Below, piece by piece: positions 10,324-21,173 of a DNA stretch of 64,000 bases. This stretch comes from Morella rubra (lineage: Eukaryota; Streptophyta; Magnoliopsida; Fagales; Myricaceae). The notes under the pieces are model-generated. The model worked only from the letters and a program-made list of their open reading frames with translations, was not told the origin of the DNA and searched no databases. The stretch spans positions 14,238,690 to 14,302,689 of the forward strand of contig CM025854.1 in NCBI GenBank assembly GCA_003952965.2, given 5' to 3'. Each line of letters starts with the position of its first letter. The first letter of the stretch is position 1. The position numbers and the translations under genes were made by a program.

Positions 10324-11473
10324 CTCTAATTATTGTATCCTGAGTACGGTTGAAGGAATGGAGCAGAGTGGTCGCTTTTGTTGCTTTTGATTTCTTTGGA
10401 TGGTGAGGGGTGTGCTTCAAACTTGGTTGGGTTGACGGTTGGTGAAAATAGAGAGGGAGAGAGAGAGCTTAGAGCTGAATGTTTTTCAGAGAGATAAAGA
10501 GATTGTTAAGAGGATGTTGGTTAAGGTCGTTGGTGATACTCAGTACGACAGCAGACAACAGCTAACTGGTGCTGGTGGGTTTCACGTCTTGGTAGAGTGG
10601 GATACCTCATTGCAAGTCAATTCCTGCCTTGGCTACTCGGACAGTGTATCAGGGAGGTTTGCAGGCACGTTGTGGACCTATTCTAATTTGATATTAAGGC
10701 CTGCTGCTTTGTTATTACGAAACAGTCCCAGCACATACCATTCTACTCGCTTTATACCACACGTTTTGGTGATTAGGGGTATCTTTTAATCCTTTTATGG
10801 GTTGAATCTAGCAACTGGTTCAGAAATTTCAAGCAACTTGCTATATTGGGAGGGCCCTTTGTGCTCCTATTGCTTGAAATGCTGCTAGTTTGTCAATTTG
10901 CAGCTCACCATTTCAGCCCTGCCCTTGCCAAATCCCCCTACTTCTTTCTTCCTACGAGACAGATCATTTACTTGATTTACATGAATATATATTAAGGCTT
11001 GATGGTGACAGTACAATATATAACTCCATCAGGTAAAAGAAAACATAGTTTTTAAGTAGTAGTTTCTTTAGAGTCAAACGCAGCTGGACTTGATGGGATT
11101 TGAAAGGAGTGCCTAGTTAACAGAACATCAATTATCTAATGGGCTTCAGAATTTTCAGGCCCATCATAAAGTGAGCCACAACAATGTCAGAAAAAATATA
11201 TGTAGGCCTATCAGTGTAGGATGTTGTTGCACTCCAAATACAAGGATGGGGATCCAGAACGAATTGGGCTGAACAGCAATATTAATATTTGAATGAAGCT
11301 ACAGATAAAAGGTATAGTGTAGTCTTGAGAGCATTGGAAACCATCATAAGCAAAGGTTGGAAGCTTAGGCCATAATATACGGGGTTTAGGGATTAAGCAT
11401 GTACTGCTACTGATTTGTACTAAAAGAGACAAGACTGAAAGAAACTAAAAAGACTCAAAAAAAAAAAGCCCAC
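10324..11473. other. intergenic, upstream of OVATE gene
   Basis: The first 150 bp should include the minus-strand leader and promoter of the OVATE gene, and a GA-rich tract lies at 10447-10469. Frames of 70-116 codons here (for example 10439-10789 +) have no recognisable motif. Otherwise nothing seen. Confidence 0.4.
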
Positions 11474-11754
11474 TTGGTTGTGGCTACTCTTAATCATCAA
11501 TATTTAAGGAAGGAAACGACCAACCATCATCAATCCTCCTATTGGAATGTCCTTCACACCTTTGCAGGCAGCCCATCTGCTTGCCTCCTACTTGAACCAG
11601 AACTCTGTCCTGGTATTATTTTCAGATTCCTCTGGTTGGTCTTTGGTCTGGATTCCAGGAAGCTCAACGTTTTCGCTCATCAGGCTGCTCAATGGAGTCT
11701 CCGATCTCATTTACGGGGGTTTCTCGATTTGGACTCTATCCCTGGGACCCTTGC
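11474..11754 (+). pseudogene. possible LINE-type RNase H C-terminal fragment at gap edge
   Basis: A plus frame near 11650-11754 reads RKLNVFAHQAAQWSLRSHLR and then GFLDLDSIPGTL. This resembles the R-x-x-N-x-x-AH-x-x-A-x-W tail of RNase H domains in plant LINEs, followed by the usual closing LPS-like segment. No catalytic residues are visible because the upstream part is not alignable. The fragment runs into the N gap. Identification rests on a short motif only. Confidence 0.35.
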
Positions 11755-12754
11755 NNNNNNNNNNNNNNNNNNNNNNNNNNNNNNNNNNNNNNNNNNNNNN
11801 NNNNNNNNNNNNNNNNNNNNNNNNNNNNNNNNNNNNNNNNNNNNNNNNNNNNNNNNNNNNNNNNNNNNNNNNNNNNNNNNNNNNNNNNNNNNNNNNNNNN
11901 NNNNNNNNNNNNNNNNNNNNNNNNNNNNNNNNNNNNNNNNNNNNNNNNNNNNNNNNNNNNNNNNNNNNNNNNNNNNNNNNNNNNNNNNNNNNNNNNNNNN
12001 NNNNNNNNNNNNNNNNNNNNNNNNNNNNNNNNNNNNNNNNNNNNNNNNNNNNNNNNNNNNNNNNNNNNNNNNNNNNNNNNNNNNNNNNNNNNNNNNNNNN
12101 NNNNNNNNNNNNNNNNNNNNNNNNNNNNNNNNNNNNNNNNNNNNNNNNNNNNNNNNNNNNNNNNNNNNNNNNNNNNNNNNNNNNNNNNNNNNNNNNNNNN
12201 NNNNNNNNNNNNNNNNNNNNNNNNNNNNNNNNNNNNNNNNNNNNNNNNNNNNNNNNNNNNNNNNNNNNNNNNNNNNNNNNNNNNNNNNNNNNNNNNNNNN
12301 NNNNNNNNNNNNNNNNNNNNNNNNNNNNNNNNNNNNNNNNNNNNNNNNNNNNNNNNNNNNNNNNNNNNNNNNNNNNNNNNNNNNNNNNNNNNNNNNNNNN
12401 NNNNNNNNNNNNNNNNNNNNNNNNNNNNNNNNNNNNNNNNNNNNNNNNNNNNNNNNNNNNNNNNNNNNNNNNNNNNNNNNNNNNNNNNNNNNNNNNNNNN
12501 NNNNNNNNNNNNNNNNNNNNNNNNNNNNNNNNNNNNNNNNNNNNNNNNNNNNNNNNNNNNNNNNNNNNNNNNNNNNNNNNNNNNNNNNNNNNNNNNNNNN
12601 NNNNNNNNNNNNNNNNNNNNNNNNNNNNNNNNNNNNNNNNNNNNNNNNNNNNNNNNNNNNNNNNNNNNNNNNNNNNNNNNNNNNNNNNNNNNNNNNNNNN
12701 NNNNNNNNNNNNNNNNNNNNNNNNNNNNNNNNNNNNNNNNNNNNNNNNNNNNNN
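11755..12754. other. assembly gap, exactly 1000 N
   Basis: The run of N is exactly 1000, which suggests a placeholder of unknown true size. Long frames spanning it are artefacts. Confidence 0.99.
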
Positions 12755-14310
12755 AATATTTCATCTATTTAAAATCCACTGGAAAGTATCCTTGCCGCTG
12801 CTCGTTTATGTTTACAATTACAAAACTGATCACACCATTAGGCCAATTAGTCAACCTCTGTTGGTGCAGGTTAGTTGGTTTTGCTTGGAAGAATGTAGTC
12901 AATTCAGTAGTCAGAGCTCCATTGTGTTCATGTAACATTCTCATATAGCTATGACAGTTCACTTCCTAGTGGACATTACTTGTTTACGCTACCTTCTTAA
13001 GGTGTGCTTGTTGAATGTCTTTTGATTTCAGCAAAACAGAATGTGTATCTACTGTTAGTGACTTTAGTTCTTATAGAATGTCCTAATTGTTTCATGTTCA
13101 TCGTATTCTACTTTTAGATTATAGAAGAATTTATGATTCTGCATAATGGGAGGTGGAAGCAGCTCTATAATCAGTGCAAAGATCATAGGTGATTGGTTTT
13201 TGATGCATTTTACTCACAAGTATCAAGGAAATGTATTGGAAGTGCATGACTTGGCCAAGCAGGCCACACATGGATATGGTTGATTTTCTTTCAATACAAA
13301 CCTGCTCATGGTGGCTGCTGTCTCTCTATAATAAGCAATTTTCATCCTGGTTGCTTTTGTCTTTTGTTGCATTCAAAACGTGTAACCTTTTGTTTGTGTC
13401 TGTATAATTGCGTGGTTTTTCGTTTTAGAACTGGAATTGCTCGAATGCTCTTAAAAGAATGTAGTCTCCGATGGCTATAGTAGACCTAAGCAGCATTTTT
13501 CATGGAAATTTTGTTTTTTCGCTTGCTTGACCATATCTTTTCTTGTGGATCAAGTAGTTCTGCTTCTGTAAAACGTTTATATGCCTGAGTAGAATGGATG
13601 TGAATGAAGGCAGGTGAAAGAATGTCTCAAGCTTGAAATCAGTTTACAATTTATCCCCCTGGTTAAGAAATTATGCTATTGTTCTTTTTGTTTTGTTTTG
13701 GTTTTTTGTTTTGACATATTACTCGGCCTGGTGATAGTAAATTCTCTGCAGTCTACTCGGTAAGGATTTTAATCTAAAGTCTTATCTTAAGCAATTGATA
13801 GGAGGTTCAAGTTTTGTTATACTTTGGTGCTTTGCACCGGAGCCTCAACACAGAATTTTAGAGCGTGCCTCATACCCAACAATGGTACATGATTGTTAGA
13901 CTTCCTAGAACGCCATACGAACGGGGTGTCGCTTAAGAAAAAGAATACCGTGTGGACGGAAACCTAAAAAGTTGAAACCATTTGGGAATCCTCGTCTCTT
14001 TTGGAAATTCCTGCGACGTGCTCGGAACCCCATTCGAATGCTTTGTTGTTTGGGGAACGCTATGTGAATGCTTGTCTAGAATCTGGACGGCTTTGGAGGA
14101 GGATTCTTTTTCTTTTTTTTTTCTCTGGACGACCTGTTGTTGAAACTAAAAACTGCCCACAAATCTCGACGCAGAAAATAGCCATTGGGTAGCTTGACAC
14201 GGGCAGGCAATCAAGGGCTTTGCACTGGGGGAGTCGAGTCCAATAGACAGCTTAGAACGGCCCAAGAAGCATGGCAACTTGTGCCGAGTGCATGGAATCT
14301 TTTTCTTTCG
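12755..14310. other. intergenic, possible decayed exons
   Basis: Several TTTCAG/TTTTAG acceptor-like sites occur (about 13030 and 13117). A short frame after the second reads IIEEFMILHNGRWKQLYNQC, but I do not recognise it and cannot build a gene. The rest is AT- and T-rich. Confidence 0.3.
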
Positions 14311-14703
14311 GAGAAATACACTTTTCACCCACAAATTAGTATAGGTTTTACACTTTACACTTTAAACTACCAATTTTAACATATTGCACCCTCTAACTAC
14401 CAATTTTTAACACTTTGCAGTCTTTATCAAATTTTTAGACTAAAATGACGATAATGCCTTGACCTATTTTACATATATTGAAGATATTATTGTCAATTCA
14501 TTAATTTTCAAGGTATTATTGTCAAATGGAGGGTGCAAAGTGTTTAATATTAGTAGTTGGAGGTGTAATGTGTCAAAGTGGGTACTTTAGGGTGCAAAGT
14601 GTCTAACATTGGTAGTTTGAGGGTGCAATGTCTTAAAGATGATAGTTTGAGGTGCAATATGTCACTACCCGGTAGTTTGTGAGTAAAAAGTGCATTTTTT
14701 CCC
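14311..14703. mobile_element. foldback / long-TIR MITE built of subrepeats
   Basis: The left arm (14311-about 14435) starts GAGAAATACACTTTTCACCC. The right arm (about 14525-14703) ends GAGTAAAAAGTGCATTTTTT, and the arms are inverted copies. Each arm is made of repeated blocks of about 35-40 bp of the type CACTTTGCACCCTCAAACTA-CCAAT-TTAACA. Flanks TTTCTTTCG and CCTTTCTTT may be a diverged 9-bp target duplication. No coding capacity. Folding into one large hairpin is expected. Confidence 0.75.
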
Positions 14704-15343
14704 TTTCTTTTTGATGCCCCAAAGCAAAAATAAATTTTAACCGAACGTTCCAAGCTACCTTTTCAATGAAATTCTATGTCGTTTACTTTTGGCCGAATAT
14801 ATTCCATCGTTCTTGCACCCCATCCCGACCAAAAAATAAAATAAAGGGTAAACCCTAAAATAAAATTGTCCACATTTCCGTTGACTTCGATGGAGGTTGC
14901 TTGTGGGTATGGAATCATGAAGGGACTCGTGGACAACTAAGCTGCCTTATTAAAAGGAAGAAGTGTAATGGCTCTTAAAGAACTCGTCATTGGCTTGCCC
15001 AGAGCCTATCAAGTAGTGTTAGAGCAGGAAATTTTTTAGTATTGGATCGCCTCAACCAGTGGAAGCAGGGTTGAGGTTTACAATCACCTCTTCCTCCAGC
15101 GACGGAAACCGTCGATCGCAGTGTGGCTAAGATGTATCGCGAGTCTGTGGACTGGATTGGATTTGTGGGTCTTTTGACCCGATTTGGTGAAGCCTTTTGT
15201 GGCCAGTTATGTCGGGACGTATAAGGTTCATTGGTTTGTGGCCTTTAAGGCCTTCTATTTTATGGCTCTTGATATTCCTATAGTGGGCTTGTGTGCCGTA
15301 TTTAAATATAACCGCCTTAGAGATCCTGTAACCTTAATTCTCT
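14704..15343. other. intergenic, possibly LTR-derived
   Basis: About 14980-15340 includes GC-richer sequence with promoter-like wording (ATTTAAATATAACC at about 15301), which might be an LTR fragment. No partner copy is visible in the window. Confidence 0.3.
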
Positions 15344-15352
15344 TTATTACGA

Positions 15353-16542
15353 GACTAAATTACTCCACCAGTTTTTGGGGTTTGACGTATTTTCAAATTG
15401 GTCATTAAGGTAATTTTTGTCCTGTAGGTATTTCTGTGGTTTCTAACGTTTTCTAGATTGGTCCTGCCGTCAGATAGACCAACGGAATTTACATACGTGG
15501 CTGACAGCAACCACGTCATATCCAATAACTACCTGACAAGTGTTAAAATATGCCACATCTAAAAACAAAAAATTATAAAATTTAAAATATACAGCGTGTA
15601 AAACAAAAACCCAAAAGCGTCATTTTACCTTACGATGCCCGTGCGAAAATTAACCTCCCTCTTACGTCATTCCCTCGTCAGTTTATCAATTGAAACCAAA
15701 AATCCCCAATGTGCTAGCTAGGTTGCGCCTGAGAAAGAACCTGACCACCGATCGAAGTTTTGTGAAGCCAGTGAATAAAGAAGGAGGAGTGGAAGAAGAT
15801 TACCCTTCTGTGATTAACTAGGGTGGCGTGGACTATTGGGTTTGTGTGGCGAGCTCTTTCTCAGCCTTTCTCTCTTCAAAAAGTTGTTTATCTCTATTTC
15901 TCTATTTAAAAGCTCTCTCTCTCTCTCTTCTGTGTTTGTGTGGGCGACGATGTGCTGCTTTTACTTGGGCTTCTCAGAAGGAGAGAGGTTGAGAAGCAAA
16001 CAAAAACTTCAACAGACAAAAGCGCTTCTTCTTTGGATAATGCAGAATTTTCCTTTTTTCTTTTTTAGGCAGATTTTTCTTTTTCATTTTCGAAGCAAAA
16101 TATCATATAGGACTTAGGGTTCTTAATGCAGCGAATCAATTCGAAGAGATTTGGGGAAGAGGACTTAGGGTTCTTAGAGGTTCAGAGGGCTTTCGAATTA
16201 ATTTGGGGATTTCTCCCTTTGAGCTATTTTGGTTGTTTTGGACGTTGGAAGAGTTGAACCAACTGACAACTGACATGGTTTATTTAATCCAACGTGGAAT
16301 GACATGTTGGATGCGGGACCCATGATTTTGTAACGTTTCTATTGATGTGGCATATTTTAACATTTAGGTAGTTATTGGATATGACATGGTTACCGTCAAT
16401 ATATAAATTCCGTTGGTCTATCTGACGACATGACTAATTTGGAAAACATTAGAAACTACATGGATATCTGCAGGACAAAAATTACCTTAAAGATCAATTT
16501 AAAAATACGTCAAACTTTAGGGACTGGTAAAGTAATTTAGCC
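15353..16542. mobile_element. non-autonomous Mutator-like element with 9-bp TSD
   Basis: Termini GACTAAATTACT (15353) and AGTAATTTAGCC (to 16542) begin inverted repeats of roughly 210 bp. They share blocks such as TTTGACGTATTTT, AAGGTAATTTTTGTCCTG, CAGATAGACCAACGGAATTT and CATATCCAATAACTACCT with their inverted copies. The element is flanked by TTATTACGA (15344-15352) and TTATTATGA (16543-16551), a 9-bp duplication with one mismatch. Long TIRs plus a 9-bp duplication are typical of Mutator-like elements. The 0.75-kb interior encodes no transposase. It contains a CT tract and a short repeated block (GACTTAGGGTTCTTA, twice near 16110-16175), and could be a captured host fragment, as in Pack-MULEs. 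Confidence 0.85.
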
Positions 16543-16551
16543 TTATTATGA

Positions 16552-17250
16552 AATGAATTCTACCCTTGCCTGTGGCACTTTCACTCAATACCTGCTAAAA
16601 CATTAATTAAAAGTTTATAAATCAAATCCGAATTGTAAATACTCTCTTGTTTTGCGTTTGTTTGTGGAGATTAGATTTTTTTAAAGAAATAATTTAAATA
16701 ATATTTTTTTTTTATTTATTGGTGACGGTCCCAGCGAGTAGGACACCTTACTCCTCCAACCCTTTTTTTAGAAAGAAAGAAAAAAAAAAAAAAAACAAGT
16801 GAGTTATTTTAAAATATGTGTCTGTCGAAGATCGATGCAATGCTGGCAATGAGTTGCTTGCGGCGAAGAGTCAGATTGACTAAACTTTTTTAAATGATTC
16901 CCATCCGATCCATATTATACCTCCTATTCGTTGTAGTCAGTTCTGTGGTTGGATTTTGTGCTTTGTTTCTGAGTGTCGCCTTGTCTTTTATGGGCGTGAT
17001 TTTGTGTAGGAATCTATTTCTACCGGAAGTACTAGCAGCACATATCTGTTTAAATACTTATGTATTTAAATATGTTTTTTTTACAAGGACAATATAAAAT
17101 TGTTTCAATGTTTAACGAGCGATATAGGTGTAATACGATCAAAAAAAAAACCACCTAAAATCACACGTTCTGAAACGAAGTACCATGGGAACTTTCTTCT
17201 TAAAAAATGCAATTGTTTTCAGGTGCCTTTGACTTTGCCCTTGCCCAGTG
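16552..17250. other. intergenic, nothing recognised
   Basis: AT-rich with A-runs. Open frames of about 65 codons (16894-17097, 17100-17291) have no recognisable motif. Confidence 0.4.
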
Positions 17251-17568
17251 TGTTGGGAAAATGGCATGAAAATCAAAGAAAAGAACACTAAGAATTTATG
17301 TGGTTCGGCCCTAATCCAGCCTATGTCTACTCTAGAGCAATTTTATTAAGAACACTTAAGAAAATCACTCTACAATTGCCACACTACGCTCTTTCTCTTT
17401 TTTTTTTCTCTCTCATATGCATTTACTCCTACAACATAAACCACTATTAAAGAAAAGATACAAAGAGAAATACTAAGAGAAAACCCTAAACTTGGAGTGG
17501 GGAGCAAATAAACTTATACTTAAAGTCTACTTCTATTCCAAGTCTATCTTATGGTGTGGATCCCAACA
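17251..17568 (-). repeat. copia LTR (3' LTR, minus orientation)
   Basis: The block starts TGTTGGGA and ends TCCCAACA, a perfect 8-bp terminal inverted repeat of the TG...CA type. Directly beyond it on the right, AATCTCCCACT (minus: AGTGGGAGATT) is a polypurine tract in the correct place for a 3' LTR on the minus strand. Length is 318 bp. No 5' LTR partner is visible, so the element is truncated. Confidence 0.75.
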
Positions 17569-18480
17569 AATCTCCCACTCATACCCATAAAGGGAAGAAT
17601 CTGTTCTTGACATCTTTCGGTTGAGTGCATCCTAAGCTCCCATCAGTAGAACCTTCCTGCAACTTTGGTGTCTGTTGCTCCCCTTGCTCACCACCTTTGC
17701 ATCCTCTTCTACTAGCACTCCAACCTCGTCCTTGTCACCAGACGACCAACCACACTCCCATCTGAGTGTCCTGCACCCAACCTAGGGTGCCCGCATCCCT
17801 TGCTTGTATCGTCAGACCAATGTAGAACTGTATCTCCCCCCTGCTCTTGCACCTCCACCGGCTAGTACTAAGCACCTCGCGTGCTACACGAAGTCGGAGT
17901 CATCAATCAGCACTAAGGCTTCTGATGATTTCTCTTTCTCTTACTTTGTACTTTGGACAATTCTCGCTTGATATGCTCCTCTTGGTCACAATAGAAGCAG
18001 GTAATTTTGCAACCATTTCCTTTTAATTTATCCCAGCCTCCATATTCCTGCTGCTTTCTCTGCATCTTTCTGTGATGAGAGCTTGTGATCCACTGTGGTC
18101 ATAAGTCTCCATCTCCTTCCTTCGTGCCTCTTCACTGAATAGAGCATCCTTGACCAACTCCCTGGTCAATTTTCCATTCGGTGCTGAATTTCCGAGAGAA
18201 ACAACAAGAGTCTCCCAACTATCTGGCAAGGAACTCAGAAGCAGTAAAGCTTGAACCTTATTGTCGAAAGTCATTTTGACGCGAATCTCATTGTCGAAAG
18301 TCATTTTGACGCGATTCAATTGATTGATTAGGTTTTGGAACTCACTGGAATGTTCCGCCACCGACTTCTCGTTTCGCAGCTTCATATTTACAAGCCTCCT
18401 CATTAGTAACGCTTTATTCCGCGAAGTTTTGACTGATATTGTCTCCAACTTCTCTTATAGTTCAAAAGCGCTCATCTCTT
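17569..18480 (-). pseudogene. copia gag fragment (UBN2-type), truncated element
   Basis: On the minus strand, 18448-18023 reads a Ty1/copia Gag core: LLMRRLVNMKLRNEKSVAEH, then a FQNLINQLNRVKM segment and [18 protein letters not shown]. Upstream, MSAFEL is followed by a stop where a Trp is expected. Downstream, about 18000-17940 reads a broken CCHC knuckle (CFYCDQEEHIKR, last Cys out of frame). Between knuckle and LTR only about 370 bp of non-coding DNA remains, so protease, integrase and reverse transcriptase are missing. A 30-bp tandem duplication lies inside gag. Confidence 0.8.
18260..18315. repeat. 30-bp in-frame tandem duplication inside gag fragment
   Basis: ATTGTCGAAAGTCATTTTGA begins at 18260 and again at 18290. 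Because 30 is a multiple of three, the peptide RVKMTFDN is simply repeated. Confidence 0.9.
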
Positions 18481-18623
18481 TGTCTACGTGATGGAATACC
18501 TCTGGCCCGATCCACTAACTCGGCTAGGATTCCATGGAGTTGAAGGCAACAATGACTCGACGACATTCATTGACGATAACTCATTTTATTTCGAAACATT
18601 CTCTAGGAGCCTCGTTCTACTAA

Positions 18624-18802
18624 GGTGTCGTTTGTTTCCCAATATTTTGGGCATGGAAATTTCCAGTAAAACAAACACACTCCAAAATTTTTAACTTTTA
18701 CACATACATATTTTACCTTTCACAAATCCAATAAATTTCAATAAAGTAAAGATTTCTAAAATTTTGAGAATATTCTCCGAAATTGTGGCAAATAAACGCC
18801 CC
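18624..18802. mobile_element. MITE with GGGGCGTTTGTTT-like termini
   Basis: Left end GGTGTCGTTTGTTTCCC and right end GGCAAATAAACGCCCC are inverted copies, with TAA on the left and TTAA on the right as flanks. Length is 179 bp. It is the same terminal family as 5601-5831. Confidence 0.65.
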
Positions 18803-19358
18803 TTAAATGCGACAAAGAAAGAGGCGGGAGGTCTGGACCAATTTTACTTCTGATTCAGAGTGCAGGAAAATGGGAAAGAAAGATCAGTCAAGATATTCGA
18901 TATCAGTTTGTCGTTCGAACACTTTTCAAGGATTGCTTGCTCATTTTACGTCTTCATTTTTTGCTTTTGAATGTTATGCGAGGCACGGTAAAGGTTCTTC
19001 TCTTCGGTATTAATGGGTGAAGTTGAAGTGATGCCAATAAGAAATGCAAGATTAGAAGCGAGTGCAGCTGCGGAATATGATGAAGAGAAATCTGTAACTC
19101 TTTGAATAACATCCTTAGCCAATACAACTCAGCTGTAGCAGACATTGACCAATAAAAACTCCATAACTGCTCCAGCCCAGTTAGAGTCACAGGTGGCATT
19201 TAACTTTAAATTGCCTTTTGTATAACAAAGCCCGGATATAACCCATTGTTCCTTTGAGATACTTAAGCACTTGTTTTGGCTCAAATTGAATATTTTATAG
19301 CTAGAGAATTTCTATGATCGAGAGGATTTCTACATAGCACCTTCCCCTTTTTGGTTAG

Positions 19359-19389
<31 letters not shown>

Positions 19390-19560
19390 ACTCGTTTTGC
19401 AGTGGTAAAGTGAGCTGTTGTGGGATTACGTGGAAATTGACAGAGCTGGTTGACAGTGAAGGAAATTTCTGGACTAAAAGTAAGTGTACAGTACTCCAAT
19501 GCTCCCACGATGTGCCGATAAACAATTAACAATAGCGTCAGTCCGTAGAAATTCAATACC
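18803..19560 (-). pseudogene. decayed copia RNase H / RT C-terminal fragment
   Basis: Minus-strand blocks in different frames match the order of copia RNase H. About 19500-19400 reads GALEYCTLTFSPEISFTVNQ, then LCQFPRN, then a HFTTAKRV block. About 19260 reads LKYLKGTMGY; about 19190 reads CDSNWAGA; about 19120 reads AELYWLRMLFKELQI. A run of about 27 A and some unrelated sequence (about 19275-19390) interrupts it. Frameshifts and stops make it a fossil. Confidence 0.6.
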
Positions 19561-19760
19561 AATTTCGAATTTAAATCAACTCACAACAATAGCTCACATA
19601 TTTGATGAACAAAGTTTAACTTCAAATCAAAATTACTTCATAAATAGTAAACAAAGAAAAACTTCAAGATTTGATTTTTGCAATCAATTAAAGAAGTTAA
19701 TTGAGAACATATTTATCTATCAACATTCAAATGCTTCAAATCAGATCATTACAAAAAAAA

Positions 19761-19781
19761 AAACACACACACACACACACA
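19761..19781. repeat. (AC)n microsatellite after an A-run
   Basis: About nine AC units follow an A-run, 20 bp before the LINE target duplication. Confidence 0.9.
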
Positions 19782-19898
19782 AAGGATACAGAGATAATCA
19801 ATTAATCATACATATAACTAAAACCACTTTCGTTTTTGAGCCGACTCTCTTCGGAGAGTTTTTCCTGAACTTTTGTTCTCTCCTCTTCTCCCTTTTAC

Positions 19899-20479
19899 TT
19901 GCAATTGGATCCTCAGGAACAAGATCTTAATTTGCTTATTCGAGAGACTCAAGCTCTCTCCTGGGAAGATGTCAGCCGCCATTTGGTCATTGATCCTGTT
20001 AAAGTTGAGCAGAAGGTTCTTATTTCCCTTGTGGGTCGTCTGGCTTTCAAGAAGATTCTGTACAAGCCTGCTTTATTGGAGGCCATCCGGTCCGCCTGGC
20101 ATTTTGCCTATGATTTGAAGATTAAAGAGGCCGGTCCGAATACTTTTATATTCCATTTTGGGCCTCCCTCTCATAAAGAATGTGTTCTTTTCCAATCCCC
20201 TTGGAATATGAAAGGTTTTCTTCTGATCCTGCAAATGGTCCCCTTCAGTTACCATCTCCTTTATGGAATTTTCTCGCACCGCTTTCTGGGTGCAAATACA
20301 TGGTTTTCCTATGGAGCGTCTGTCTTCCAAGAATGCTGCTTGCATTGGCGCCTAGTTAGGTGAGGTTCTGGAAGTTGATCTAGCAGTTGACCAGCCTGAT
20401 GATTACTCTAATTTTATGCGAGTCAAAGTGTTGTTATCGGTCTAGGAACCTCTTTCCCCAGGCTTCCAGTTCACGTCTG
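19899..20479 (+). pseudogene. LINE ORF1, 5' part (DUF4283-like)
   Basis: The frame starts near 19899 and reads DLNLLIRETQALSWEDVSRH, then VEQKVLISLVGRLAFKKI, LLEAIRSAWHF, TFIFHFGPPSHKE and SPWNMKGFLLIL. This is the order of the DUF4283 domain of plant LINE ORF1 proteins (LVGRVL..., a W at the helix end, F.F, W). A frameshift near 20350 leads to EVLEVDLAVDQ and FMRVKVLLSV with an in-frame TAG. The sequence ends ...FQFTS at the copia insertion and resumes at 25832 with ...TSDAASKIWISFKYKR. ORF1 proteins bind the LINE RNA; this copy is inactive. Confidence 0.8.
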
Positions 20480-21123
20480 TGTTGGGTTTATTCCTTCTAT
20501 GTGGAGGAAAGCCCAATGGGGTCTTTAATGGCCCAAAGCCCATTAGGGTTTTAACTTATAACCCTAAGGAGAATTCTTTATGTTGTACGGATTAAAAGAA
20601 GAGAAAGAAAAGAAAGAGGCAGTTTTTCTCTTTCACGCCCAGGTTTCATCAAAGGCTAGATCCCGCTTCGTCTGTGGTCCGATCGAGCTGAAATTTGGAG
20701 GAGACGTTCACGACACAAGGGGCTATCATCTGAACGGTGAAGATCAGATTTTGAGCTCGGTAACAGTTGTTCGTACACGTGAACAGTAACCTCGGATTGT
20801 TGGTATTTTCTCTACGTTGTTTTTCCGTAGTATTTGCCAAGATTGATATCATCTTGAAGATCTGAGTTGTAGCCTCTAGTTGTGACTAGAGAAGACTTTG
20901 TGTACCCATTATTTGGTTTATAGTGGAGATTTGACTGGACTAGGTCCCGTGGTTTTTTCTTCCTCACACCGGGGAAGTTTTCCACGTAAAAATTGCTTGT
21001 GTTGTTCTTGCTTGGTGTGATTGATTATTCTTCAGTACGTATAATTGTTGAGATTACGCTCTATTTGCTTTCATCTAGAGAGAAGATTATTCCGCTGTTT
21101 GTTTGTCGATATTTCTCTCAACA
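20480..21123 (+). repeat. 5' LTR of Tork-like copia
   Basis: Starts TGTTGGGTTTATTCC and ends CTCTCAACA. It differs from the 3' LTR at a few sites near its start (GTGGAGG/GTGAAGG, GGGGTC/GGGGGTC, AATGGCC/AATAAGGCC) and near its end (ATTATTCCGC/ATTTCTTTCGC). Short frames within the LTR, present in both copies, are not genes. Confidence 0.93.
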
Positions 21124-21126
21124 AAG

Positions 21127-21138
21127 TGGTATCAGAGC
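21127..21138 (+). other. primer binding site, iMet-tRNA
   Basis: TGGTATCAGAGC lies 3 bp after the 5' LTR, the standard copia primer site complementary to the 3' end of initiator methionine tRNA. Confidence 0.95.
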
Positions 21139-21173
21139 TAGGTTGCCAAGTTGTTTGGTTGACAATTTGAGTT

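Noticed and set aside
11474-12948. Long frames of 340-460 codons
   Set aside because: They consist almost wholly of unknown residues from the 1000-N gap.
20580-20852. Short frames repeated exactly at 25287-25556
   Set aside because: They lie in both LTRs of the Tork-like element and duplicate because the LTRs do.
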